NCBI GenBank assembly: GCA_023091735.1 | Contig: JALKBU010000588.1 | Span: forward strand, 1-31,780 | Length of the DNA: 31,780 nt | Source: Trichomonas tenax | Lineage: Eukaryota; Parabasalia; Trichomonadida; Trichomonadidae | Direction: 5' to 3' | Part shown: positions 5,591-13,871 of the stretch, in pieces | Numbering within the stretch: the first letter of the stretch is position 1 | How the letters are laid out: every line of letters begins with the position of its first letter | The notes under the pieces: model-generated | Told to the model about the DNA's origin: nothing | The model's database searches: none | What the model saw: only the letters and a program-made list of their open reading frames with translations | Translations under genes and position numbers: made by a program

Positions 5591-6643
5591 ATGATCTTTA
5601 CATTTATTGTTGATGCATCTTCTTCATTGATATGTGCTGAAACGTGTAGACTTAATATTAAGCAAGTACTTGAACACTACTATGTTGATGCAACGAATTC
5701 AATCTTCAAACTTCCAAGTTTTAACACTTATCAAAATTTTCGAATCAATCTTCCAAATCAGGCAACATTTACAGTTACATTATCATATTATTATGATTTT
5801 AGCTCCACATATCGTGATAGTGCCATTTATACTGAAGCAATTATGAACCACACAATTCAATCTTGCATTTTCATTCTTTGCTCTTGCCAAGATAGAGGAG
5901 GAGGCGTTTATATAAGCAATGGTATCTGCAATAAGATGCTTAGCTCTTGTTAGGTTGATAATAATGCTTATATGAATTCCGCTTTTCAGATGTTTGCTTC
6001 GTATCTATATTTTACAGTGAATACAATAACTAGTTCAATAGCGACACAGCATTCACTATGGAATGTTGCTGATAATTATATACTGCAAGATTATCAGAAC
6101 GTTTCGAATAATAAGCAAATCAATTATAATACTTATGGAGTTTGTTTAACTGTTAATAATCCAGTTAATAATGCAATTAGATTTGTTCGAAGTTCAAACA
6201 CAAGTGGAGGATATCCATTTGCACTTTTTGAAAGCAGCATTCCAGGCAATCTGGATCATGGAATCTTCTTAAATGATAAAACTGCTTCATGGGATTTTGC
6301 AACAACAGGAAATGCAGCGAACCATCAATTTTGTGATGTTTATATTTTTGGATCTTTCAATATATCGAAAGCTGTTGATATTCCAACTCTTCAAACTCCT
6401 TATGCGACATTCACCATAATAAGATGTATAACAAATTTACCATCAACTGTTTTTACTTCTACAACAATGCAAAATTGTCAATATAATAAACCTGCAGAAA
6501 TGGTTATTGTCGGAACATATCAGACCCTTGATTGTCAAATTTATATCCCTCCTAAATGCATTTGTATATATTTCAAGAACGTTTATTGCTTAAGTAGATT
6601 CTATTCAGGTTCAATTTATGCTTTAGTATCATTTTTTATTTAA
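5591..6643 (+). pseudogene. Trichomonad surface-protein (Pmp-like) family gene, one in-frame TAG, 3' truncated
   Basis: The ATG at 5591 gives a signal-like start (MIFTFIVDASSSLICAETC). The body is rich in Cys, Tyr, Asn and Ser and contains the GGGVYIS hallmark seen in the polymorphic-membrane-protein-like and parallel-beta-helix surface families of trichomonads. An in-frame TAG at 5951-5953 (codon 121) splits it. The same frame continues immediately as VDNNAYMNSAFQMFASYLY and on to TAA at 6641-6643, about 350 codons in all. Family members usually carry a Pro/Thr-rich stalk, a membrane anchor and a short tail. None is present here, so the 3' end also seems lost. The family is involved in cell-surface display in trichomonads, and its exact roles are mostly unknown. 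Confidence 0.6.
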
Positions 6644-6840
6644 ATAATGATTGATGCTGTTATATAAATGTTAATATACAAATATATACATAGTAAAATA
6701 GAAACTTTTATCTTTGATTAGCAAATAATGTTCCAAACATTTTTGTGGTAATGCTTCACCTCAAAATATTAAAAGGTCAGCAATATATACAATGATATTT
6801 TCAGAGTGTTATCAATAAATCTCTATTAGAGTTCGATTTA
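6644..6840. other. AT-rich spacer
   Basis: No features recognised between the surface-protein pseudogene and the eroded minus-strand stretch. Confidence 0.4.
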
Positions 6841-7259
6841 CATTAGAGTGTCGAAAAGAAATATCATAACATGAATGTTATTAAGTAAAATATTGTATTG
6901 ATGAACTTTGCAAGTGTTCAAATCAATACCTCTTAGTTCAATCTCAAAGTTTGCAATATTAAAAATTAAAATTCTTCTGGGTGCAGCTTCCTTTGCTTCC
7001 AAAAGAAAATCCAGAAGCTGAAGATTTTGTAACTAAATTCAAAAATTAACTGCATGAAGCAGTTTTTGAATCGAATTATCATTTGATGTAATGTCAATGC
7101 TGCATCCATTAATTATTTTCTCAAAACAGAGTGAATAAAAGGAATAAGATTTTGGATTAAGAGGAGAATTATTTCATTTTGTGATGTCAAATCTTTCAAC
7201 GTCAAAATGCTGCTTTCAATATTGTTAATCAAATAAGAGCAATCGCTTTTAAATGATAG
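6841..7259 (-). pseudogene. Eroded minus-strand coding stretch, unrecognised
   Basis: Read on the minus strand, several protein-like stretches alternate between frames. From 7259: a run including SDCSYLINNIESSILTLKDL, to TAA near 7112. In a neighbouring frame: YSLCFEKIINGCSIDITSND and then, past two stops, LQNLQLLDFLLEAKEAAPRR onward to 6841. Leucine-rich helical composition suggests a former helical-repeat protein. Multiple stops and frame changes mark it as a decayed copy. No family can be named. Confidence 0.35.
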
Positions 7260-7314
7260 ACTTTATAGAGAAACAAAAATAAATCACATTTCTTTGTTTG
7301 TTAGTAGAAAGTAA

Positions 7315-8412
7315 TTATTCACTTTTTTTGTGATTATCTTTGATTTTGACTGTAATATATGTTCCTAAAAGGCAAACAAACAAAACGCTGAAGAAAATCT
7401 TGAAGAAGTATATAATCATGTTCTTCATTCCAAGTGATTTCTGCTCAGCATAAAAATCAATTTTGAAATAATTTCTCTGAAGCACATCTCTTTGAAGAAG
7501 ACCTTCATATCCTCTCAATTTCGTCGAGTTATCAATGTTCTTAAGTGCAGAATAATACGTTGCCTTTGAATCCATGATAATAATTGCAGGAAGATCACAT
7601 TTTGAAATTCCCCAATATTTCGGTGCAATATCAAACTGCTTTGTACCTTTGTCATTCAGCCATATGAATTTGTCGTAAAACTTCTTTGCAAGATATTTAT
7701 ATTTTTGATAATCTTCTTTATTGTTTGTAAGAAGCAGGGCCACTCTCTTGTATAAGTGTTCGATTGATTTAAATGTCCAATCACCGAAAATTGGGAAATA
7801 ATTCTGATTAATAAAATATTGCAATTGATATGGAGTAAATTGTTCGTTGATCGTAACTTCTAGGTCAGTATCAATGTGAGCAACTAGTTTTGGTTCGATT
7901 AAATATTGTAAATTGCGTTCAACGATCTTGAATCTGTTAAAATCAAGGGACGATGATGCTATTGCAATATCAATGATATCTTTGGAGATTTTGTCATTGC
8001 TAGAGACCGTAAATTCGAAATATGGAAAATCTTTGTTTTGAATTTCCTTGAAATCGATGTCTTTGAAGCTTAATATTCTAGAAATAGTGTTTCTAAGCAA
8101 TTCTTCGTAGTTTATGAACGGTAAATTAAGTGTAAGATTGTGCATTGCCAAAACAAAAGTTGGATAAGACGCAATTTCGACTTCTCTGCAAAGTTCTTCA
8201 TCTTTCTTGCAATCAATTGATGTGAAGACAATGCTTTCGTCATTGTTATACTCTTTTGCGACTTTTTTAAATATTGGAGACATTTGTTTGCAGTGAGGAC
8301 ACCATTCAATGGAAAACATCGCAACCATCGGAATCTCCTGCTTCTTCCTCAGGTGGTTGATGAAGTTCATCTGACTTCCATTCATCCAAAGTTGAAGAAT
8401 CGAAACGAACAT
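7315..8412 (-). CDS. Membrane-anchored thioredoxin/PDI-like ER protein
   Basis: 365 residues. A thioredoxin fold near residues 13-110 contains the redox motif WCPHC (Cys38, Cys41) in SIEWCPHCKQMSPIF and the cis-proline region SYPTF (Pro84). A long, less conserved middle region (about 115-325) follows and may hold degenerate thioredoxin-like folds. It ends with one hydrophobic span (NMIIYFFKIFFSVLFVCLLG, about 334-353) and a short basic tail ending KKSE, a dilysine KKXX-type ER-retrieval signal. The family makes or isomerises disulfides in the secretory pathway (TMX-type topology). Oddly, no clear N-terminal signal peptide is seen: the start reads MFVSILQLWMNGSQM and a TAA immediately precedes the ATG in frame. 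No TCA initiator is evident. Either the signal is atypical or the 5' end is altered. Confidence 0.8.
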   Translation of the reverse strand: MFVSILQLWMNGSQMNFINHLRKKQEIPMVAMFSIEWCPHCKQMSPIFKKVAKEYNNDESIVFTSIDCKKDEELCREVEIASYPTFVLAMHNLTLNLPFINYEELLRNTISRILSFKDIDFKEIQNKDFPYFEFTVSSNDKISKDIIDIAIASSSLDFNRFKIVERNLQYLIEPKLVAHIDTDLEVTINEQFTPYQLQYFINQNYFPIFGDWTFKSIEHLYKRVALLLTNNKEDYQKYKYLAKKFYDKFIWLNDKGTKQFDIAPKYWGISKCDLPAIIIMDSKATYYSALKNIDNSTKLRGYEGLLQRDVLQRNYFKIDFYAEQKSLGMKNMIIYFFKIFFSVLFVCLLGTYITVKIKDNHKKSE

Positions 8413-8758
8413 TTATTTTTTTATTTTGTACCGGAAATCAATGTGTTTTCAAATTTGGACAAATTTCTTAATTTGTTTCTATTACTCCTAAAGGGATTAT
8501 ATTTTAAATATGAAAGAAATCCACCAAACATTGAATGAGTTACTCATGTTGGAATTGTTTCCAAAAATTGAAAGATTTTAAAATTTGGCTAAAAATTTCA
8601 TTCCTGGGCTCTCATACTCATATAGTAATTATACTTGAAATATGAAAGAAAATTATTGAAGATTGGATGAGTTATGAAGTTATCAATCCCAAATGATTCG
8701 TAATTCTACTTACTGAAACAATAAAAACATCATTTTTTTAACAAAAATATTAAGATTT
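8413..8758. other. Spacer with imperfect direct repeat
   Basis: Separates two same-strand genes. About 62 bases at 8489-8550 resemble 8621-8680 (shared AATATGAAAGAAA and GGATGAGTTA-like blocks). This may be a local duplication. No gene seen. Confidence 0.45.
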
Positions 8759-11701
8759 TTAGTTAACTTTCACAAGGATAATTGGTGTTGGTATTGAATT
8801 GCCTTCAGCATCGTTAAGAAAAACACCAATCTTCGTGTAGTGATTTCCCGGCTTGATCTCAAAACCTGTCTCAGCCAAAACTTGTGAAACTTTCTTTGAT
8901 AATGTTTCTTCATTCTGTTTGATCACTGTGCTGTAAACTAAATTGTCGTTAACAGACATCATCTTGATGGTTCCTTTAGCCTTGGATTCAATTGCAGCGA
9001 CAATTTCACTAATTGTCATATCATCAAAGTACCATTTATCCCACTTTGTGAACTCTTCACCTGTTGTAGTGACTATGCTCCTGCGCTCGACGTTAGGAAG
9101 ATACATCGTGCAAGTATTGTCTGAGAGATTGATGTAACCCCATCTGAAATCATCAATACGCTTGTCAACTGGACCATGAAGTTTAAGCATCTCAAGGCAA
9201 ACAAAGCCAACAACTGCAGCAGTCGTCGTTGCCAAAGCAGGAATAATGTTACCTGCGATGCGCTTAATCTCCATCTTAGAAACTGTTGGAATACCATATG
9301 CTTTAGCACGAAGATTGGAAGCATAGTAAAGGAAGTCGGCATGACCGTTTGAGTCGTTGTCCTTATCGAATTCGACAGCTCTGAGCTTTGGTAATGACCT
9401 CACTTCATTGAATAAGTCAATCGGGATTGCATCAATATCTTTGGTTGTTGTTGGTTCGAACTCTTTTCCATTAACTTCAAACTCTTCGCATAATTCAACT
9501 GCATCACCTTCAACCTTGATGCCGTACATTTCTGCAATAAGTCTGGATATGCTTCTGATGAAGCCTTGTGCTAACTCATCTTCGCGATTATACTTCAATG
9601 GAACTGGCATCTTTCTGCCTTCACTAAGCCAGAACAAAGCACCGTTCTCATCTTTAGAGCCTTCTGGATGCTCTAAAAGTACTTGCTCGATAAGTGTAAC
9701 ATAGTAATGCTCATACATGTCACGTGCGAGTTTTGCACAATACTTGAAGTCTGATGGACGCTGCTTAACCATCAACTTCTCAACAGCTGTGAGAGCGACG
9801 ATCAAGTTTCCTGGATCTTTGGCAGCAGATTTCTTAATGAAGTCTGTATCTTCGATGAATGCGTTAACCATTGATGGCTGATCTTCAAAAAGAGAAGCGA
9901 ACTTGTTGGTGGCCCAAACAGTCGTGTGATCAATGTTTGATGGAAAAGAGCGAATTGTGCACGCGGCGACAATACCTGTTTCTATATCTAGTTGTGAGGT
10001 GTATGTTTCTGTCTTCAGCTTTGGACTGTAAGCTTGGAAGTGGCACTGCGTTCCTTGCGTACCACTCTCCAACAAACTCCTTTCGAACTTGACGCATAAT
10101 TCATCGGACTTTCTGCGTGCAGCAACGTTGTCCAAGGCATTGCAAACGCCGTCAAGTTGTCTGTAAAAGTCCTCTGTGTAGATGGTTTGTTCTGTTTCTG
10201 AATCGAGCCTATTGACCTGCGATTCAACATTGAAAGCAGGATTGAAAACTCTGCAGGCTTTAGCTGCAATGTCACTCTTCATCTTCTTAACATCTTCCTC
10301 GTGGAACAAGAATTGACGACTTAAGTTAGAGACTTCGATGGAGTCCATATCTGTGACGATAACTTTTCCTTCTGGACCGCAGCCAACACCCATGAGAGCC
10401 CAGTTCTTAAGAAGTTCGCATCCGAGAGCTCCTGCACCGATGAGAAAATATTTGAGTTTCTTCATTCTCTCAACAAACTCGCTTCCAAGGACTCTTCTAT
10501 ATGAATCATAGCGATCTCCTTTGAGTTCGTAAACGATGTTGTTGATATCTGGAATGCATTCGATGGAGTTGAAAGCAAAGATTTGATTGATTGGTGTGAA
10601 CTTTCCTGTGAGAGATTTCATAATTTCCTGACCCGCAATTCCACCAAAAACTGATGACATCGGTGAAATGACGGATTCGCAGGTATCTGCGAAGTTCTTG
10701 AGGACAACTTCATTTACTTGCTCGACCAATTTGATCTGAGAGTTAATTTGTGTTGCTGCTTCGAGAAGTTGTTCAAAGGAAACTTTTGGTGAATCATTGA
10801 CACACTTTTGGTAGGCAAGGAAGCACAATAAAGTAAGTGCATGTGAATCTGGATTGATGAAATCAAAGTTGATCATATGCTTCTTTGGAGCAGCCATGAT
10901 TGTTTCCCAGCTCTTATATGTGACCTTTCTGCCTGTTTTAACTTCGATAGCGACTGCTGTATTACGTTTATTTTCAAACTTTCCATAGCTTGTTGTGTCA
11001 TGAAGAAGAATGAGATGTCTTCTGCTGTTGGATGGGACTTTATATTCGATGTTTTTGTTGTTAATTTCAGTCATTCCTTCAACACCTTTAAATTTGATAT
11101 AACCTTTGTGATCGAATCCATATATGTTCATAGGAGCTTCAACAATACCTTTCTTTTCGTTTGTTATGTTGATAACTCCGAATTGCGTTGGTTTTGAATC
11201 GTTCAATTCTTTAATTGTGAAATTCTTGCAATTATCGGTAAATATTATACCAAAGAGTCCTCTCACATCCGTAAAGATGAATTTTATGCCATTTTCATGA
11301 CAATAAGAAGAATATTTCAAAATATCTTCCTCTTTTTGCCAATCTGTGAGCACAAAACATGGATATTTGCTTATTACATCTGTAGTAAGTGGATCTGTTA
11401 TAACAGATAATGTCACATATTTGCTTAAAGCTGTTAACTTATCAGAACAAGAAGTTGCGCGATTCTTTCCAACGTTTTCTTCGCTAAGATAGAAGTTTGA
11501 TCCGAGGTCTTCGATGGTGGTGATGCGAGTGTCGTGAATTGCGACATTTTTAACACCTGCAATAATAATATTTTTAGCAATTTCAATGCCAACGCCGCCC
11601 ATTCCGGAAATAAGGACCGAAGAATTCGATAATTTTTTCATTGCTTCGGCGCCAATCGCATAAATCTGGCGACTGAACAAGTTTTCGTCGACTTCTGTCA
11701 T
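8759..11701 (-). CDS. UBA1: Ubiquitin-activating enzyme E1
   Basis: 980 residues from the ATG at 11701 (MTEVDENLFSRQIYAIG). An in-frame GTG 24 bases earlier is not a credible start. The enzyme activates ubiquitin with ATP, forms a thioester on its catalytic Cys and hands ubiquitin to E2s. Visible landmarks: N-terminal inactive adenylation half with SGMGGVGIEIAKN (32-44); active adenylation domain with GAGALGCELLKNW (422-434), then VTDMDSIEVSNLSRQFLF; catalytic Cys581 in AACTIRSFPSNIDHT; second catalytic half-domain; C-terminal ubiquitin-fold domain (last 95 residues or so, from WDKWYFDDMT). Length is a little below the human enzyme (1058). The LESGTQGT and FPSNIDHT motifs fit UBA1 well; UBA6- or UBA7-like specificity cannot be fully excluded. 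The stop is followed by A (TAAAA), as in trichomonad polyadenylation signals overlapping stops. Intact. Confidence 0.95.
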   Translation of the reverse strand: MTEVDENLFSRQIYAIGAEAMKKLSNSSVLISGMGGVGIEIAKNIIIAGVKNVAIHDTRITTIEDLGSNFYLSEENVGKNRATSCSDKLTALSKYVTLSVITDPLTTDVISKYPCFVLTDWQKEEDILKYSSYCHENGIKFIFTDVRGLFGIIFTDNCKNFTIKELNDSKPTQFGVINITNEKKGIVEAPMNIYGFDHKGYIKFKGVEGMTEINNKNIEYKVPSNSRRHLILLHDTTSYGKFENKRNTAVAIEVKTGRKVTYKSWETIMAAPKKHMINFDFINPDSHALTLLCFLAYQKCVNDSPKVSFEQLLEAATQINSQIKLVEQVNEVVLKNFADTCESVISPMSSVFGGIAGQEIMKSLTGKFTPINQIFAFNSIECIPDINNIVYELKGDRYDSYRRVLGSEFVERMKKLKYFLIGAGALGCELLKNWALMGVGCGPEGKVIVTDMDSIEVSNLSRQFLFHEEDVKKMKSDIAAKACRVFNPAFNVESQVNRLDSETEQTIYTEDFYRQLDGVCNALDNVAARRKSDELCVKFERSLLESGTQGTQCHFQAYSPKLKTETYTSQLDIETGIVAACTIRSFPSNIDHTTVWATNKFASLFEDQPSMVNAFIEDTDFIKKSAAKDPGNLIVALTAVEKLMVKQRPSDFKYCAKLARDMYEHYYVTLIEQVLLEHPEGSKDENGALFWLSEGRKMPVPLKYNREDELAQGFIRSISRLIAEMYGIKVEGDAVELCEEFEVNGKEFEPTTTKDIDAIPIDLFNEVRSLPKLRAVEFDKDNDSNGHADFLYYASNLRAKAYGIPTVSKMEIKRIAGNIIPALATTTAAVVGFVCLEMLKLHGPVDKRIDDFRWGYINLSDNTCTMYLPNVERRSIVTTTGEEFTKWDKWYFDDMTISEIVAAIESKAKGTIKMMSVNDNLVYSTVIKQNEETLSKKVSQVLAETGFEIKPGNHYTKIGVFLNDAEGNSIPTPIILVKVN

Positions 11702-11712
11702 AATTTTTGAAA
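11702..11712 (-). promoter_or_regulatory. Initiator-like TCA(+1) before E1
   Basis: On the minus strand, TTTTCAAAAATT precedes the ATG, with A(+1) at 11708 and a 7-base leader. It supports the ATG at 11701. Confidence 0.4.
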
Positions 11713-12637
11713 AAAAAAATTCCACAACAATTTTTAAAATTTTGATAAAAATTGTTTCTCTATGTAATAGGAGACCTATTTATTTGATTTTTAAAAAAAT
11801 TTTATAGTCAAATTTTATCGATGACTTTTTGATGTTATAACTTCACGATAGGCTTAGTTTTGTTCGATTGTTCAATGTGACAATTACACTAATATAGCCG
11901 AACTATGTTTTAACATATGAAGTTTTGAAAAGGCATAGATTATGGATCGATATTTTAATGATTATCCATGATATAAGTATGATAAAAAATGTAATGATTT
12001 TCATCTCCGTGTGGATGAAGGTTAATGCATTGATATAATTTAATGCAAATAAATTTAGTGAAAAAACAATGGGAATCTTTCCGAAATGGTCAGTGCAGCC
12101 ATGTTTTGAATTACAATGATTTTGATCAAGAATGATTTTTTGAATGAATATCATTGATTTTGAATCATATTTTCATCATAATCTAATGGTTTTTAATATG
12201 AACTTTTGTTATATTTATAACTAGCTACTGGTGATAAACTATTTCTATTAAAAATAATGATGTATAATAATCAGATATAAAGTTCTTCGAGGAAAAATGT
12301 AAATTTTTTGTCAGGATTTCTCCGAAAAAAATTAGAAAAATAGGCATAGAAATATAAAGTAAATCTAAGGATGTCGGGGAATTTTTGGCGCCGTTATCAA
12401 CAAGTTTTCCTGTCATTTTTCTCAATTTTTTTGCTTTTTTTCACAAATCTTGAAATTTTACTCATTTTTCAACAACAATTATAGATTTTATAGCTGTACA
12501 ATGATTTTAGTATACATTATTCACATTGGCATCAAGTTGAAAAAACATATAAAATAGAAAATTCTGATATAACCTGCTTTAAATTAAATAAAATATTAGA
12601 TACGCAATTTAATAATCCAGTTTTTGGCGTAAGTGTT
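11713..12637. other. AT-rich intergenic region
   Basis: No convincing gene. Minus-strand open frames at 11903-12154 and 12225-12425 and a plus-strand frame across 12370-12480 overlap each other, so direction cannot be decided. A short GC-richer block at about 12365-12420 (GGCGCCGTTATCAACAAG) stands out. Confidence 0.5.
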
Positions 12638-12793
12638 TTATCGATGTCTAAACGTATTAAGATAAACATTTCTATCCATAAGTTCTAATTCCATTTCTTC
12701 ATTAACATTAGTATCAGAATCTTCACCAGAATATTCAAAATTATTCATACGCGACAAGTTGTCGCAGTCAAACATTTGTTTGCCATCCATCAT
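12638..12793 (-). CDS. Small acidic protein (51 aa), unrecognised
   Basis: The minus-strand ATG at 12793 (MMDGKQMFDCDNLSRMNNFE) runs to TAA at 12638-12640. Its middle is acidic (EYSGEDSDTNVNEEMELEL). The composition is protein-like. It is divergent from the plus-strand ORF at 12822 with only 28 bp between them, implying a shared AT-rich promoter. This tight divergent layout resembles compact viral or Maverick gene blocks. No family recognised. Confidence 0.4.
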   Translation of the reverse strand: MMDGKQMFDCDNLSRMNNFEYSGEDSDTNVNEEMELELMDRNVYLNTFRHR

Positions 12794-12821
12794 AATTTCA
12801 CTACTTTATTTTAAAATAAAA

Positions 12822-12956
12822 ATGTTTTCAACTAATTCAAAATATAGTACAAAGAAAAAAATTTATGAATTTACTCAAGAATTTCTAAAGGATTTATATA
12901 AAGCATATGATTGTTATAGATATACTTTTTATTCTATATCTAAACCAAAACGTTAA
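12822..12956 (+). CDS. Small basic protein (44 aa), unrecognised
   Basis: The ATG at 12822 (MFSTNSKYSTKKKIYEFTQE) runs to TAA at 12954-12956 and ends in SISKPKR. It is polar, Lys- and Tyr-rich and probably helical in the middle (EFTQEFLKDLYKAYDCYRY). An upstream in-frame ATG at 12759 would extend it by 21 residues, but that part lies opposite the divergent gene. It is followed 33 bp later by a second small ORF in the same direction. Confidence 0.4.
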   Translation: MFSTNSKYSTKKKIYEFTQEFLKDLYKAYDCYRYTFYSISKPKR

Positions 12957-12989
12957 AATTATACAAAAATAAATTTTTATTTTTATTAA

Positions 12990-13073
12990 ATGGGATTAAT
13001 AATTTTACTATTTATTATAGTTGTATATTTCGGAAAACGTTCTAAGCGTGTAACACCAAATCACATTCGTTAA
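12990..13073 (+). CDS. Tiny single-pass membrane protein (27 aa)
   Basis: The ATG at 12990 encodes MGLIILLFIIVVYFGKRSKR followed by VTPNHIR and TAA (13071-13073). A 13-residue hydrophobic span plus a basic stop-transfer segment is a textbook minimal membrane protein, as often found among small structural ORFs of DNA viruses. It could be chance in AT-rich DNA, but its arrangement 33 bp after the previous ORF and the clean hydrophobic/basic boundary support it. Confidence 0.4.
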   Translation: MGLIILLFIIVVYFGKRSKRVTPNHIR

Positions 13074-13081
13074 GTTTCAAT

Positions 13082-13150
13082 ATGATATTATTTAAGATAG
13101 CTATAACTTTATTTTTCTTAGCACGTTTTAGTTCAGAAATATTTTCATGA
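13082..13150 (+). other. Signal-peptide-like 22-codon ORF
   Basis: The ATG at 13082 gives MILFKIAITLFFLARFSSEI and two more residues before TGA (13148-13150). It looks like the signal peptide of a gene whose body is missing or cut by the stop; the frame continues ten more codons to a second stop. A TCA lies two bases before the ATG. Confidence 0.25.
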
Positions 13151-13859
13151 GCACATCCGGTAATTTTAAAAAGATTTTTATAAATAGTTTATAATTTATA
13201 ATGAAAACATCTTAGCGTAAATCGACCTTTCTTTACATATTTTATACATCACTACAATAACGAGACTCAGTTGTCTTGCTGTATGATCGCGTAGGAGTAT
13301 TTATGCAGATAATTTGGTTTTTAAATGCTGAACTTCATCTGTTTAGAAATAAATTAACATAATTCATCTAATAGAACTAACATTAATTAAATATTGTAAA
13401 AAATATGAGATAAATAACATGTATTTTTACTAGAATGTCTTTTTGCCTGCATTTTAAATACAGATGGAAATCATAAGACCATCTAATTCAGATAAAAAAA
13501 GTAGTTTGTAAATATTTCGGCAAAAAAACGGAGTTTGGTCATATTTTGATATGAATTTTAGTAAGGATTGTATAAGATGGTCTAGTAAGCATACAACAGA
13601 TGCACAAAAACTCTAAGATTTGAAAATTCGGGAGATAATCTGAGAAGTCTTGGGTTCAAATCCAGAACAGATTCTTGCTGAATGTTTCTCTCATGTGCCC
13701 TATTGTACAGTGTGCTAATGAAGGCGTAGTACGAACGCGCTCATTAAATATAACAAGTCCCTTTATTACTGAGTCAGCCCCTAACTAAAGGCACCCCAAA
13801 ACCGACATCCTTTGTAAATCCAAAAATAAGCGAAAAAGTTTGCTTACATGTAAACTGTC
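13151..13859. other. Intergenic; possible Pol III/SINE-like segment at 13578-13745
   Basis: No protein gene. At 13578-13589 TGGTCTAGTAAG resembles a tRNA A box. At 13653-13663 GGTTCAAATCC is a perfect B-box match. No acceptor stem pairs around them and the 75-base spacing is long for a tRNA. A GC-richer tail follows with a hairpin at 13717-13745 (AATGA..GCG-loop-CGC..TCATT). This would fit a degenerate tRNA-derived short interspersed element. The rest is AT-rich. Confidence 0.3.
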
Positions 13860-13871
13860 AGTTTTTTTAAA
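13857..13871 (+). promoter_or_regulatory. Initiator-like TCA(+1) before the coiled-coil gene
   Basis: GTCAGTTTTTTTAAA precedes the ATG at 13872, with A(+1) at 13860 and a 12-base leader. Confidence 0.45.

Noticed and set aside
3498..6643. Variant genetic code with TAA/TAG read as glutamine
   Set aside because: The E1, Tra1-like, PDI-like, DUF1877 and ASH genes end properly at TAA or TAG, and no internal TAA/TAG occurs in about 5,900 codons of large genes. Local decay explains the in-frame stops better.
11702..11725. GTG start eight codons upstream of E1
   Set aside because: ATG at 11701 gives the family-typical start right after a TCA initiator; the extra residues are poly-Phe encoded by a T-run.
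11903..12154. 83-codon minus-strand ORF
   Set aside because: Ile/Phe-rich composition is typical of chance frames in AT-rich DNA; no good start context and no recognisable segment.
12225..12425. 66-codon minus-strand ORF
   Set aside because: The opposite strand is equally open over the better half and the rest is AT-rich filler. It is kept only as a low-interest repeat-like block.
13571..13670. tRNA gene suggested by A-box and B-box matches
   Set aside because: No 7-bp acceptor stem or anticodon arm can be paired, and the A-to-B spacing (75 bases) is too long without a clear intron or variable arm.
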